Made by a program: the position numbers and the translations under genes. From contig CAIYXP010000298.1 of assembly GCA_903930145.1 (NCBI GenBank), positions 1 through 48,875 of the forward strand: a stretch of 48,875 nt of DNA, read 5' to 3'. The stretch's first letter is position 1; each line of letters begins with the position of its first letter. Below, piece after piece: positions 7,700 through 16,706 of the stretch. Under the pieces are notes generated by a model that saw only the letters and a program-made list of their open reading frames with translations, was not told where the DNA came from and searched no databases. This DNA comes from an uncultured Methylococcaceae bacterium. Lineage in GTDB: Bacteria; Pseudomonadota; Gammaproteobacteria; Methylococcales; Methylococcaceae.

Positions 7700-10339
7700 T
7701 CACACCCTGGCCGGGTTGCCCACCAACAAATTGCGCAGTAGTTTTCTGGTTAAGTCGACCGGGATGATTAATATCGCCAAGCCCAAGGGGTATGCCCATT
7801 CGTACAAGCTTAAAGGGACAGTCCTGGTGATTTGCCCGCCTACGTAGGTGAAAACGATTTGCACCAAAAAAATGAACGCCAACACTAAGACGAAGTTTTT
7901 ATTGCCGCTTAAGTTGTCAAATAAATTTAGGCTTTCAGTCCGGGCGTTGAGTGTGTTGAACGAGTGGATAAAGGCAAAGAAGGCAAAAAAACCCGTCAAA
8001 AAGCTGGCATCTGAACTAAAGCTCGCCCGGATGGGGGGATATGTCAAAAATAGAAAGCTCAGGGCGCAACTGATAATGCCATTGGTAAAGATGGACGACC
8101 ACATTTCTTTGGTAATCAACGAGGCTTCCCGTGGAATGGGGGTTTCCCGCATGTAACGCTCCACCGCCGCCTCGCCCGAAAAGGCCAAAGCCGCCAAGGT
8201 GTCCATAATCAGGTTGACCCATAATAATTGCACCATGGTCAACGGCAAATCATACCCAAGGAATGGCCCTAAAAAGGCAATCAGGATGGCAGACAGGCTG
8301 ACCGTCAACTGGAACACCAAGAACTTGCGGATTGATTTGAACAAGGTGCGACCATACAGCACGGCTTGGGTGATGGAATAGAAGTTGTCATCCAATACGA
8401 CAATGTCGCTGGCTTCTTTGGTCATTTCCGTGCCGCTGCCCATGGCAAAGCCGACATCGGAATTTTTAACCGCCGGTGCGTCGTTCACGCCATCCCCTGT
8501 CATGCCCGCAACCCAGCCCAGTTCTTTGGCGAGCTTCACCAAACGACTCTTGTCGGTGGGGTAAGCCCGCGACACCACATATAAATTCGGCAGGGCCGCT
8601 TTCACTTCGGCGTCGGACAGTTCTGCCAGCTCGGTGGAGGTCAACACGATGCCTTGGTCGTCGGTGATCAAACCCACGTCCTTGCCAATCGCACGGGCCG
8701 TGTCTTTGGCATCCCCGGTAATCATCACGACATGGATGCCGGCCCGCTTCGCCCGTTGCACGGATGCATAGGCCGTGCTTCTCAAGTCGTCGCGCAAACC
8801 TAAAACACCCAACAAAGTCAACTCAGTTGGCAGGGTTTTATCTTCATGTATGGGGTTGTCGGTCATGGCCACGGCAATCAAGCGCATGGCGCGGTCGGAC
8901 AAGGATTTGATGGCCTGCAACAGCGCATCTTTGTCCAAGTCATGTTTTTCGCCGTCTTGGCCCAAATACCCTGTGCAATTTTCCAATACCACTTCCGGGG
9001 CGCCTTTCACTAGGGTAATGGCCGAACCATTGACGACTTCGGTGGCGGAGAATTTACGTGCGCTGCTAAACGAAATCAAATTGACGATGCGCAAATTGTC
9101 TTGAATGGCTAATTGATTGCCCAAGCTCAGCAATAATGCCTGCTCAGTCCGGTCCGCCCCGACTAATTTGGGTTCATTTACATTGGATGCATCAATCACC
9201 GCGCTGGTATTGTTACGCAGGGCAAATGCCAGTTTGCCTTGCAATTCTTCCGGCAAGTGTTTGAATTTTTCATAATGTTGATTGTCACCCGTGATGAATT
9301 CGGCGACGCTGAGTTTGCCTTGGGTTAAGGTGCCGGTTTTGTCAGAAAATAATATGGTCAAACTGCCGGCGGTTTCTATTCCCAATAATTTGCGCACCAA
9401 TACTTTGGCCTGCAATAACTTGCGCATATTCAATGACAGGACAATCGCTATCATCATGGGCAAGCCTTCGGGAACGGCGACGACAATGATGATGATCGAT
9501 AAAATTAATGCGGTGACTAGGTGGGAAATAATTTGCGGAATCGGCAACTTCACATAAGCATCCAAGCTACCGACATCCATGAATATATGCTTGTACATGA
9601 AAGTCAGGGCAATGCAAACCGCACCCACATAGGCAAATGTGGTGATTTGCCCACCCAGTATAGTCAGTTTGTTTTGCAATGGTGATAATCTATCCTCGGC
9701 ACTTATCACCTCTTCCAGCGTTTGCCCATATTGGGTTTTGTCGCCAACCGCTGTCACTTTCATGACCGCTTCGCCATCTTCAATCAGACAAGCCCGTTCA
9801 ATGATATTATATTTATGGATTTCGTCGATTTCATTCATAAGGGCATGTTTCTTGACTGCTTCGGATTCCCCTGTCAATGCCGCTTCATTGGCATCAACAT
9901 ATCCCGCCACCAAGAAACCATCAGCCGGCACGGTATCGCCCGGCTGCAATAATACATAGTCGTCCACCACCAAATCATTGATGCTGATTTCAAGGAGTTT
10001 ACTATTGCGGAACGCCTTGACTTTAATGAGTGAGGCTTCTTCCAGTAGCTTTTGAAACTCTGTTTCATTTTTATATTCCGACAAGGTGGCGACAATGGTG
10101 GCAATGAACACCGCCAATGCAATCCCCACGCCTTCATACCATTCGGCATAGCCAAATGCAGCCAAGCCGACGGTGACAAACAGGGCAACAATCAAAATGA
10201 TAATGATCGGGTCTTTAAGATTGCCCAGCAATTTACTCCAAAATGATTCGACTTCCTGCAAGGTGACGGCATTGCTGCCATTTTGCAAACGCGAATGTTC
10301 CACTTGTTCGTCGGTCAGACCTTGGTAATTAAATTGCAT
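7700..10339 (-). CDS. P-type Ca2+-transporting ATPase (P2 class)
   Basis: An 879-residue inner-membrane cation pump. The N-terminal cation-ATPase domain is followed by an actuator with LTGESEAVKK (about 155), the M4 motif VPEGLPM, the phosphorylation site DKTGTLTQG (Asp about 334) and the hinge MTGDGVNDAPAVK. The C-terminal membrane bundle has VQLLWVNLIMDTLAAL. These are type IIA/IIB features with Ca2+ as the likeliest ion; no calmodulin-type tail is present. It is the last gene of the 27-kb minus-strand run, 72 bp after the CitE-like gene. By eye it is AT-richer at third positions than the ter genes, a hint of separate origin. In a Ter setting a Ca2+ pump fits the Ca2+-binding TerD proteins. 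Confidence 0.9.
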   Translation of the reverse strand: MQFNYQGLTDEQVEHSRLQNGSNAVTLQEVESFWSKLLGNLKDPIIIILIVALFVTVGLAAFGYAEWYEGVGIALAVFIATIVATLSEYKNETEFQKLLEEASLIKVKAFRNSKLLEISINDLVVDDYVLLQPGDTVPADGFLVAGYVDANEAALTGESEAVKKHALMNEIDEIHKYNIIERACLIEDGEAVMKVTAVGDKTQYGQTLEEVISAEDRLSPLQNKLTILGGQITTFAYVGAVCIALTFMYKHIFMDVGSLDAYVKLPIPQIISHLVTALILSIIIIVVAVPEGLPMMIAIVLSLNMRKLLQAKVLVRKLLGIETAGSLTILFSDKTGTLTQGKLSVAEFITGDNQHYEKFKHLPEELQGKLAFALRNNTSAVIDASNVNEPKLVGADRTEQALLLSLGNQLAIQDNLRIVNLISFSSARKFSATEVVNGSAITLVKGAPEVVLENCTGYLGQDGEKHDLDKDALLQAIKSLSDRAMRLIAVAMTDNPIHEDKTLPTELTLLGVLGLRDDLRSTAYASVQRAKRAGIHVVMITGDAKDTARAIGKDVGLITDDQGIVLTSTELAELSDAEVKAALPNLYVVSRAYPTDKSRLVKLAKELGWVAGMTGDGVNDAPAVKNSDVGFAMGSGTEMTKEASDIVVLDDNFYSITQAVLYGRTLFKSIRKFLVFQLTVSLSAILIAFLGPFLGYDLPLTMVQLLWVNLIMDTLAALAFSGEAAVERYMRETPIPREASLITKEMWSSIFTNGIISCALSFLFLTYPPIRASFSSDASFLTGFFAFFAFIHSFNTLNARTESLNLFDNLSGNKNFVLVLAFIFLVQIVFTYVGGQITRTVPLSLYEWAYPLGLAILIIPVDLTRKLLRNLLVGNPARV

Positions 10340-10411
10340 GACGGGTTTTTCCTTTGGTAATTTAAAAGAATGGATTGATTCGGCAAAAGGGATGGCCCGA
10401 TTGCCGCTGGT

Positions 10412-11281
10412 TCAGTCATTGCCCATTTGATGCTGCCTGATGATGCTTTCCGCCCAAGACTGGTGGGTGGCGGGTTCGCACATCGAGCCTTGATGCAGGA
10501 ATACGGCATGTTCCGCGTTGAGGATGCGCTCCGCCATGCGCAAGTCGGCATCGGGGATGGCATAGAAGGATTCAACGAGGGGAACCTGCAAGGGGTGGAT
10601 GACAGTTTTGCCACACAGTCCGTGCGCCAAATCTTGCATGACTTCGGCATGCAATATCTCGGTTTGCTCTATGTGTTCGAAAACCGGGGCGGTGAGCTTG
10701 AAGCCATAGGGTTTGAAAATCGTGACAAGTTGGGCGATGGTCAGCCCTAGCGGGGTTTGATAAATCGTCAGATTGCGTGGTCGGCGGATGCCCAATAGGG
10801 CGAGTAGGTCGTTGCCGCCTATGCGCAAGGCGAGTATCCTGCCCTTGCAAGAATGCCGCAGTAGCTCGTCGCGCAATGACACCATTTCGAGGGTGTCGAA
10901 GACTTCGCGAGTTTCCAGCGTCAACATCGCCTGGAACGGTGAACCGATGAGTTGATTCAAATAATCATCAAGGTTGGTTCGTGTCAGTTTGGGAAACACG
11001 AAGCCGTCCAATTTTTCCACGCATGGCATCAGTAAGACACGCCGTAGGATGTTTGGATTGCGCACCCGCACGAAACGGCTCAAGCGGGTGTCGGCCGTCA
11101 TCCTCGCCAGGCAATCGGCTAGATTGGTCAATGCCGAGCCTAAATCCCTTTCGAATATGGCATCTTCCGTGCAGAAAATCACCGAGCGTAGGCTGGGGTA
11201 TTTTTTACCGTTGGCAATCGCAAGCAGGTCCTTGTGGGTGGCGGGGACGTAGAGGCTGGCACCGATAGGTTTCTCAGACAT
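10412..11281 (-). CDS. HpcH/HpaI aldolase / citrate-lyase-like protein (Ter module)
   Basis: A TIM-barrel protein of 289 residues of the CitE/HpcH-HpaI superfamily. Visible are ASLYVPATHKDLL at the N-terminus, a VRVRNPN strand, EKLDGFVFPKL and the metal-site strand ILALRIGGNDLLALLG. Members act on CoA esters or 2-keto acids with Mg2+; the substrate here is unknown. Its ATG overlaps the end of the StiP/PELOTA gene by 8 bp, showing cotranscription with the Ter-linked biosynthetic set (PRTases, ATP-grasp, HAD), with which this lyase type recurs. The residues after about 200 diverge from classical CitE. Confidence 0.82.
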   Translation of the reverse strand: MSEKPIGASLYVPATHKDLLAIANGKKYPSLRSVIFCTEDAIFERDLGSALTNLADCLARMTADTRLSRFVRVRNPNILRRVLLMPCVEKLDGFVFPKLTRTNLDDYLNQLIGSPFQAMLTLETREVFDTLEMVSLRDELLRHSCKGRILALRIGGNDLLALLGIRRPRNLTIYQTPLGLTIAQLVTIFKPYGFKLTAPVFEHIEQTEILHAEVMQDLAHGLCGKTVIHPLQVPLVESFYAIPDADLRMAERILNAEHAVFLHQGSMCEPATHQSWAESIIRQHQMGND

Positions 11282-12383
11282 CGTGTTGACCCTCGATTAA
11301 TGAAACGGCCAAATAAGGCATGTCTGGATCGATTTCGCAAGCCATGTTTCTTTCCGCAGCCAACTGCAATAGGTGGGCGACTTCAGGCAGTGAGGCATCG
11401 CGCACCATGACCCGTTTCGGTGTGCGCCGCAGCAACACTCGGGTGGCTTCACCCAAGCCCGGCTTGACTAGATTTTCGTCGCTTACCCCGAATCGGGCCA
11501 TGCAATCACGCAAGAAATTCCGGGAAACCTCCCTTGCCGCACGGGTGTCCACAGGGATGCCAACAGGCCGATGACCCGAGGCATAACGCTCGAAGGCCGC
11601 TTGCAGCAAGTCATCCACATAGTCGGTGGACATGTCCTGCGGGGCGAATTCATCATGAAACACGCACCCGTGAAAATCCCCGTCACCGATCTGCCCATTC
11701 AGCACGGAGCGGCTGACCAGACCCGAGATGGTCGCATTGAGGATGCTGGAGGGTATCAGATAATCTTCACAACTCGCCGCCGCACCCGCCACCCCCGCCA
11801 AATCGGACACGACATAAAGTTCGGGGTCGATGCGGGTCGCCATGGCTTGGTTGAATTGGGCAACGGCGAGCGCCAGCTCCCGTGCAATCACCCCTTTGCC
11901 GGTCCAACCGTCCACGAACACCAGCGTTTCCGGCTGGCGCCCACGGGTTTCCAAGATGTGGCGCAAGGCGATGGTGTCTATGCCACGGTCACGGATGATG
12001 GAGATGGAATAATGTTCGCAATCCCGTTGCCACAGGCGGGACAGCAGATGTTTGAGCACCACCCCGACGGGGGTGCCGGCACGGGCCAAGGACACGAGGG
12101 TGATTGCGCCGCAGCGCCGCGCGGCGATGATGGCAGCCAATTCAAGCAAGTCCCGTGCAAGCCGCAAGCGGTTGGCGGCTTGGGCGCGGCGGAAAATGGA
12201 CAGGTAAGTGGGCGACGGTTGGCGTTCCCGGCTGAGCATCTCACTGTAATGGCGCTGACCGCTTTGAATCAGGTGCTCCTTCTCGGCAATCTCGACGAAC
12301 TCGACTTGGATGGGTTTGAGCAAAAAGTTAACGTCTTCGGGACGATAACTGCCATGAAAATGCATGAATGCCTGTGTGTTCAT
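11274..12383 (-). CDS. StiP/PRTase_1 phosphoribosyltransferase with PELOTA-like C-terminus
   Basis: A 369-residue protein of the family often annotated as cysteine protease StiP. The core is a PRTase fold with a PRPP-loop-like TLVFVDGWTGKGVI (about 156) and a DYLIPSSILNATISGLVSRS segment. The last 60 residues, with LRRTPKRVMVRDASLPEVAH and MPYLAVSLI, fit the L7Ae-like PELOTA RNA-binding domain. Start and stop overlap both neighbours (4 bp with HAD, 8 bp with the CitE-like gene). Known Ter-linked biosynthetic operons carry the same set, whose product is uncharacterised. Confidence 0.82.
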   Translation of the reverse strand: MNTQAFMHFHGSYRPEDVNFLLKPIQVEFVEIAEKEHLIQSGQRHYSEMLSRERQPSPTYLSIFRRAQAANRLRLARDLLELAAIIAARRCGAITLVSLARAGTPVGVVLKHLLSRLWQRDCEHYSISIIRDRGIDTIALRHILETRGRQPETLVFVDGWTGKGVIARELALAVAQFNQAMATRIDPELYVVSDLAGVAGAAASCEDYLIPSSILNATISGLVSRSVLNGQIGDGDFHGCVFHDEFAPQDMSTDYVDDLLQAAFERYASGHRPVGIPVDTRAAREVSRNFLRDCMARFGVSDENLVKPGLGEATRVLLRRTPKRVMVRDASLPEVAHLLQLAAERNMACEIDPDMPYLAVSLIEGQHDV

Positions 12384-13144
12384 CCCAACGCCGCCAACGG
12401 CGCCAAGCCGAGTTCGAACAACTGCGAACCGCAGGGTGTCATCGCATAATCACATTCGGCCATGAAGGCGGCATCGCTAAGGCTATCGCCCATGCCTACG
12501 GTCAGCAATTCATCATGGCCTAGGCGCAAGCGTTCGATGAGATGGCGCACGGCATGTTCCTTGCCTAGGGATGAGGGCAAAACCGCCAGATTGTTGCCGT
12601 TGCGGTGTAGGTAAAAGGCCCCCTTGCGCCTTTCCAGCCAAGGGGCGACAAATTCCTGCTGCAAGCGGTCTAGGCTTTCAGCTTCGTTCTCGCGGTGTTT
12701 TGCCATCCAATAGAATGGTACACCGTAATCCTCGCCTATCCTCATGCGCACCGCCAAGCTATGGGTTTGGGCAAACGCCGTGGCTGTTTCGAGCAATTCC
12801 TGTAACACCGCCTGATAGCCGGTAGCCAATGCCCTGCCCCGTTCCAGCCAAGCCTCGTCGGGCTTTCCGCCCGGAGCCAGAAGCACACCGCCGAAGTCGA
12901 GCACGACCCAATCCCGAAAGGGCAACTTGACCCGGCGAAACGCATCGCCGCTACGCGCAGTGACCGGTATCACCCGCGTATGCTCGTCAAACCAGCGCCA
13001 TAAAATGCGCTGCTTGCCCGTCATGAAGGAATGGGCGCGGCCATCCGCCAAATAAGCGGTTTCGCTCAACGCGGCACCAGACGGGCATTTGGCAAGACTT
13101 TGGAACAAGGTGTCGTCCAAGTCGAGAAAGAGAACTTTATCCAC
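12380..13144 (-). CDS. HAD-superfamily hydrolase (Ter module)
   Basis: A cytosolic phosphatase-type HAD of 254 residues. Motif I is LFLDLDDTLFQ at the very N-terminus (nucleophile DxDxT), and motif IV is VGMGDSLSDAAFM near residue 215, with a C2-type cap between. The start is GTG at 13144, 11 bp after terB. Its end overlaps the StiP/PELOTA start by 4 bp, so it belongs to the same transcript. The substrate is not inferable; in Ter modules this HAD accompanies the two PRTases and probably dephosphorylates a pathway intermediate. Confidence 0.85.
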   Translation of the reverse strand: MDKVLFLDLDDTLFQSLAKCPSGAALSETAYLADGRAHSFMTGKQRILWRWFDEHTRVIPVTARSGDAFRRVKLPFRDWVVLDFGGVLLAPGGKPDEAWLERGRALATGYQAVLQELLETATAFAQTHSLAVRMRIGEDYGVPFYWMAKHRENEAESLDRLQQEFVAPWLERRKGAFYLHRNGNNLAVLPSSLGKEHAVRHLIERLRLGHDELLTVGMGDSLSDAAFMAECDYAMTPCGSQLFELGLAPLAALG

Positions 13145-13155
13145 CAGGGCAGTGG

Positions 13156-13611
13156 TTAGCTCAGTTCAAAGTCGGCAGGCTTTTGATTTAACTCCTCGAT
13201 GATCTTGCACACAATTTTTTTCTCGCTCTCGTCAAAATTGCCGTCCGCCCCGGCAATGGCGATGATTAGGCGCACGATCAAGCGAGCCGCCTCGTCGTTG
13301 TTTTTCATCTTGTGGATGGCCTCAAACGCCTTGGCTTCACCCAAATCCTTGTCGAATTCAATCGCAGTCAGGAAATTTTGAAAAGATTCAATCGTCTCCT
13401 TGCTGGAAAAGACCGAAAACGTTTCATAATGCTCGATGAAGCGGATCATCTTCTGCTTTTCCTGCGAGGAAATTTCGCCGTCGGCCATGGCGACCAACAC
13501 CGACCCGGCCATGCAGGCGTTAAGGAAGTCTTTGTTCTTGAATTTGAGGACTTCAGTTTTGAGCTCGCCCGCTTTTTGTTTGAGCGTGTCTAGGAAATTT
13601 TGAAAACTCAT
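13156..13611 (-). CDS. terB: Tellurite-resistance protein TerB
   Basis: A small all-helical cytoplasmic protein of 151 residues, the length usual for TerB. The two internally similar halves each carry a metal-site motif: VAMADGEISSQEKQKM and IAGADGNFDESEKKI, acidic clusters proposed to bind metal. The ATG at 13611 is preferred over upstream in-frame codons because the family begins MSFQNFLD and a hairpin lies just upstream. It sits between terA and the HAD gene. TerB is thought to bridge membrane-proximal Ter proteins and cytosolic partners. Confidence 0.93.
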   Translation of the reverse strand: MSFQNFLDTLKQKAGELKTEVLKFKNKDFLNACMAGSVLVAMADGEISSQEKQKMIRFIEHYETFSVFSSKETIESFQNFLTAIEFDKDLGEAKAFEAIHKMKNNDEAARLIVRLIIAIAGADGNFDESEKKIVCKIIEELNQKPADFELS

Positions 13612-13638
13612 GGTTGTTCTCCAGTGGTAGGAATGGCA

Positions 13639-13670
13639 GTTTGGCTTGCCGGTTAATTGGCAAGCCAAAC
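13639..13670. promoter_or_regulatory. 12-bp-stem hairpin between terA and terB
   Basis: GTTTGGCTTGCC (13639-13650) and GGCAAGCCAAAC (13659-13670) form a perfect 12-bp stem with an 8-nt loop in the 121-bp gap between the terA stop (13733) and the terB ATG (13611). No T-run follows on either strand, so it is not a standard terminator. An mRNA processing/stability or attenuation hairpin setting relative terA and terB output is plausible. Confidence 0.6.
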
Positions 13671-13732
13671 CGATGATATAGTTTACAATTAGTTTGGTCA
13701 GGTCGAGGCTTAAGTCTGTGAACCCGTCCCAC

Positions 13733-14902
13733 TCATTTATTGCCTTCGATCCAATTCAAGCCCCAGCGATACGCCTGATCCATTTCCCTCTGGCTGGCGA
13801 AATAGACCACTTCCTTGCCAATCTTGATCGACCCGCCTTGGTTTTCGAGCAGCGCGATGGCACAGCAAGTGCGGCGGTCGTCATGGGAGTCTAGGCGCAC
13901 CTCGATTTCGGGCTGGCCCGGTGTGCGCAGGATGACGACGGCATCGGTGGAGGACCAGTTCGGCACACCTTCATAAATAAAGGCATACACTAATATCCGT
14001 TGCAGATCATCCCAATGCGCACCGTTAATGCGTAGGTTTTCGCCGCCCAAGCTCGCACCCGTGCGGTCATCCCCGTCCAATTGCACGAAAGGAGGCCGGT
14101 TAAGCGCCCCAAACGTGTTGCCTAGCGCTTGAATGCACCCTTTGGAGCCGTCACGCATGGTGACCAAGCAGCCCAAATCCAGATCGACCCCGCCCCCGCC
14201 GGAAAAACCGCCAAACAGCCCTTTTTTCGCCGGGGGCCGATGCCAATTGAGGTTGATGAGGATTTCCCCGTGGTCGGCCCCGCCTTTCTTCTCCAAGGAG
14301 ACTGTGTTTCCACGCTTTTCCAAGGTGATCTTGCTGAGGCTGACGGTTTTCGGTGGCGGGGGTGGCTCGGCGGCGGGGGCGACTTCGCCGCCGAAGTGCC
14401 GCACCAAGGCATCCAAGCCCCCGTTGAAGCCCTGTCCCGTGGCCGACAAACGCCAAACCCCGTCCTTGCGGTAAATCTCCGCCAGCATCAACGCCCGCTC
14501 GGCTTGGAAATCGGCCCCGCTGAAGCTAAAACGGGCCGCTTCATGGCCGGCCTCGTCAACCAAGCGCAGATAGCCGCTTTGCAGCTTGGACATCACTCCC
14601 TCGCCTTCGATGCTGGCAGTGATGACTAGGCGGGCGATGCCAGCAGACAACTTTTGCAGATTGACGGCGAAGCCTGCCCTGTCGCCGGGCGGGGTGTAAA
14701 GCTTCACCCCGCCGCAAGGCGTGGTCGGCTGGTTGTAGAAGGTCATGTAGCGGTCGTCGGAAAGCTTGCCTTGGTCATCAAGCCCGAAGCAGGATAGGTC
14801 GATCACCAAACCCGGCGCATCGATTTTCAAGCCGATGCTAAATTTCCCCGCACCGGGCAGGAGATCGGCGATCTTGACACGTTGCCCCAACCGGATGTCC
14901 AT
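13733..14902 (-). CDS. terA: Tellurite-resistance protein TerA (two TerD-like domains)
   Basis: A 389-residue protein, TerA-like in length, with two TerD-fold halves. The N-terminal half (1-185) contains IDLSCFGLDDQGK and AEIYRKDGVWRLSATGQGFN. A Pro-rich hinge (PAAEPPPPPKT) leads to a C-terminal half with INLNWHR, VDLDLGCLVTMRDG, LDGDDRTGAS and the closing VYFASQREMDQAYRWG. The canonical Ca2+ loop is altered in both halves. The ATG at 14902 lies 4 bp after the terD stop, so the longer frame reaching back into terD is not the start. Part of terZ...A-B. Confidence 0.92.
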   Translation of the reverse strand: MDIRLGQRVKIADLLPGAGKFSIGLKIDAPGLVIDLSCFGLDDQGKLSDDRYMTFYNQPTTPCGGVKLYTPPGDRAGFAVNLQKLSAGIARLVITASIEGEGVMSKLQSGYLRLVDEAGHEAARFSFSGADFQAERALMLAEIYRKDGVWRLSATGQGFNGGLDALVRHFGGEVAPAAEPPPPPKTVSLSKITLEKRGNTVSLEKKGGADHGEILINLNWHRPPAKKGLFGGFSGGGGVDLDLGCLVTMRDGSKGCIQALGNTFGALNRPPFVQLDGDDRTGASLGGENLRINGAHWDDLQRILVYAFIYEGVPNWSSTDAVVILRTPGQPEIEVRLDSHDDRRTCCAIALLENQGGSIKIGKEVVYFASQREMDQAYRWGLNWIEGNK

Positions 14903-14906
14903 GGGC

Positions 14907-15485
14907 TTACCCGACGTGTACGCCGTGTTGCAGTGCCAAGGCGCGCAAACCGCCGGAGAATCCTTGTCCGACCGCCCTGAATTTCCAGTCTGCGCCATTG
15001 CGGTAAACTTCGCCGAAAATCATCGCCGTCTCGGTGGAATAATCTTCCGACAGGTCGAAGCGGGCAATCTCGACATTGTTGTCCATGTTGACAATACGGA
15101 TAAAGGCATTGGCGACTTGGCCGAAATTTTGCTTCCTGGCTTCGGCGTCGTGAATAGTGACCGCCACGACCAGCTTTTGGATTTCCGGCGGGGCACGTTT
15201 CAAATCGACTTTGATTGCCTCGTCATCGCCATCGCCCGAGCCGGTGAGATTGTCGCCAGTGTGTTCCACCGAGCCATCTGGCGATTTCGGTTGATTATAA
15301 AAGATGAAGAAGGCATCGTTTGGCACCTTGTTGTCCGCACCTACCATGAATAGGCTGGCATCCAAATCGAAGTCCTGTCCGTCGGTGGAGCGCGCATCCC
15401 AGCCCAGGCCAATCAACATGTGGGCCAAGTTGGGCGCTTCCTTGCTCAGATTGACATTTCCGCCTTTTTGAAGGGTAATCGCCAT
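14907..15485 (-). CDS. terD: TerD-family Ca2+-binding stress protein
   Basis: A 192-residue cytoplasmic/membrane-peripheral TerD-fold protein. It has the family start [15 protein letters not shown], the strand [11 protein letters not shown], the acidic Ca2+ loop [13 protein letters not shown] and the signature [20 protein letters not shown]. Two ATGs are possible; the second, at 15485, is chosen because the AGAGAGGAA ribosome site is 8 bp upstream of it and too close to the one at 15491. It lies between the PRTase-TRSP gene and terA. Confidence 0.94.
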   Translation of the reverse strand: MAITLQKGGNVNLSKEAPNLAHMLIGLGWDARSTDGQDFDLDASLFMVGADNKVPNDAFFIFYNQPKSPDGSVEHTGDNLTGSGDGDDEAIKVDLKRAPPEIQKLVVAVTIHDAEARKQNFGQVANAFIRIVNMDNNVEIARFDLSEDYSTETAMIFGEVYRNGADWKFRAVGQGFSGGLRALALQHGVHVG

Positions 15486-15560
15486 GATCATTTCCTCTCT
15501 GGTTGAGTTATGTAATCACTCGGTTTGGCTGACTGGCTTTAGTGCCGTCCGGCAAACCGC

Positions 15561-16706
15561 TCAAAGATTTCTACAGTCATAAAATAGGCAGCGTCCTAGC
15601 TGCTGTGCAATTTCCATCAGTTCGTCCCCCAATGGGGTCTCGTGACAGATGATACACAGATCGTATTCACCCTGCCCGACGTTATATAAATAATTCTGGA
15701 TATTTTCCCCGTAATTGTCCGCAAAACCCATGCATTTGGAAATCCCCTCGCCGACTAGGATGGGCGACCGCGTGGTTGCTTGCACGGCGACGGCGAATCC
15801 CTTAGCCTCCAACTCAAGCCCCAAGCGGAACGCCGGGTGCATCAGTTCGCCCGTCCCCAACACCAACACGCGGGCGTTGGCATCCAATCCTGCCACGAGG
15901 GTGTCAATATTCTCCGGCGGAATATGGATGGCTGCGCTAATGCCGAAACGTCCCAAGCGGTCTGCCATGAAACCTTCCTCGCAATCATTATCGCCCACGG
16001 CGGGCAGGGGCGGTTCCCCTGGCCAATGCTCGACGGGTTGGAATTGGAAAGCACCGCGCAAAGCGGCGACACGGCGCACCGGGATGCCTATTTCTGCGGA
16101 AAACCGCTGGCCGGCATCCGATCCGCTGAAATCAGTGATGGAAGCAAAGACAATTTGCTGAAGCTGCGGGTTCACGGATAGGTACGCCCGCGCCAAATTG
16201 CACAGGGTCGAACCGGTGCTGATCTCGTCATCGATTAACACCAACGTGCCGGCCGTGCGGAATAAGTCATCATGATTTCCGTCTAGTGGCCGGTAGAGGA
16301 AAAGCTCGGGGGCGTGGGTGTGCCGCTCCTCGAAGCCTAGAAACTCCCTGCTCGCCACGCGGTAGCGGGTGGAGTGCAAATACAAGGCGGGATGGTCTGG
16401 GTTGCGCTGCAAAAACGCCTCGAACACACCATGGCCCAAGCCAGTGGCGGTCTCCGCCATGCCGATGAACACCGTAGGCGCAGCCCCGGCCGGAATGTCC
16501 GCCGCAAGATGCGCATGAATGTTGCGCATGACCGTGGGTGCGACCGGCCAGTGCTTGCCCAACACCTTGCTGATGAACAAGAAACCGCGTTTGCGGTTAT
16601 TGCGTGCGGCGAAGGCGCATAAATCATCAAAGGCAAAGGCTGCACCGGGGAATATGTCCACCGACAAAAAGCCCGTTTTCAGCAAAACAGTGCGAGTTTC
16701 GTTCAT
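15561..16706 (-). CDS. Phosphoribosyltransferase-TRSP protein (Ter module)
   Basis: A 381-residue PRTase_2/TRSP protein. The canonical PRPP-binding motif TLVLIDDEISTGSTL is near residue 155. The C-terminal TRSP domain contains its defining TTRSPILVGEG. The true start is ATG 16706, overlapping the stop of the ATP-grasp gene by 4 bp (ATGA). Starting at 16850 would add residues encoded antisense-like within ATP-grasp and breaks the family start. Together with StiP/PELOTA, ATP-grasp, HAD and the CitE-like lyase it is the uncharacterised biosynthetic arm of Ter systems, inferred to make a phosphoribosyl-derived metabolite. Confidence 0.88.
   Translation of the reverse strand: MNETRTVLLKTGFLSVDIFPGAAFAFDDLCAFAARNNRKRGFLFISKVLGKHWPVAPTVMRNIHAHLAADIPAGAAPTVFIGMAETATGLGHGVFEAFLQRNPDHPALYLHSTRYRVASREFLGFEERHTHAPELFLYRPLDGNHDDLFRTAGTLVLIDDEISTGSTLCNLARAYLSVNPQLQQIVFASITDFSGSDAGQRFSAEIGIPVRRVAALRGAFQFQPVEHWPGEPPLPAVGDNDCEEGFMADRLGRFGISAAIHIPPENIDTLVAGLDANARVLVLGTGELMHPAFRLGLELEAKGFAVAVQATTRSPILVGEGISKCMGFADNYGENIQNYLYNVGQGEYDLCIICHETPLGDELMEIAQQLGRCLFYDCRNL

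Noticed and set aside
11571-12449. Plus-strand open frame of 292 codons
   Set aside because: Fully antisense to the StiP/PELOTA gene, which has overlapping starts and stops with its neighbours.
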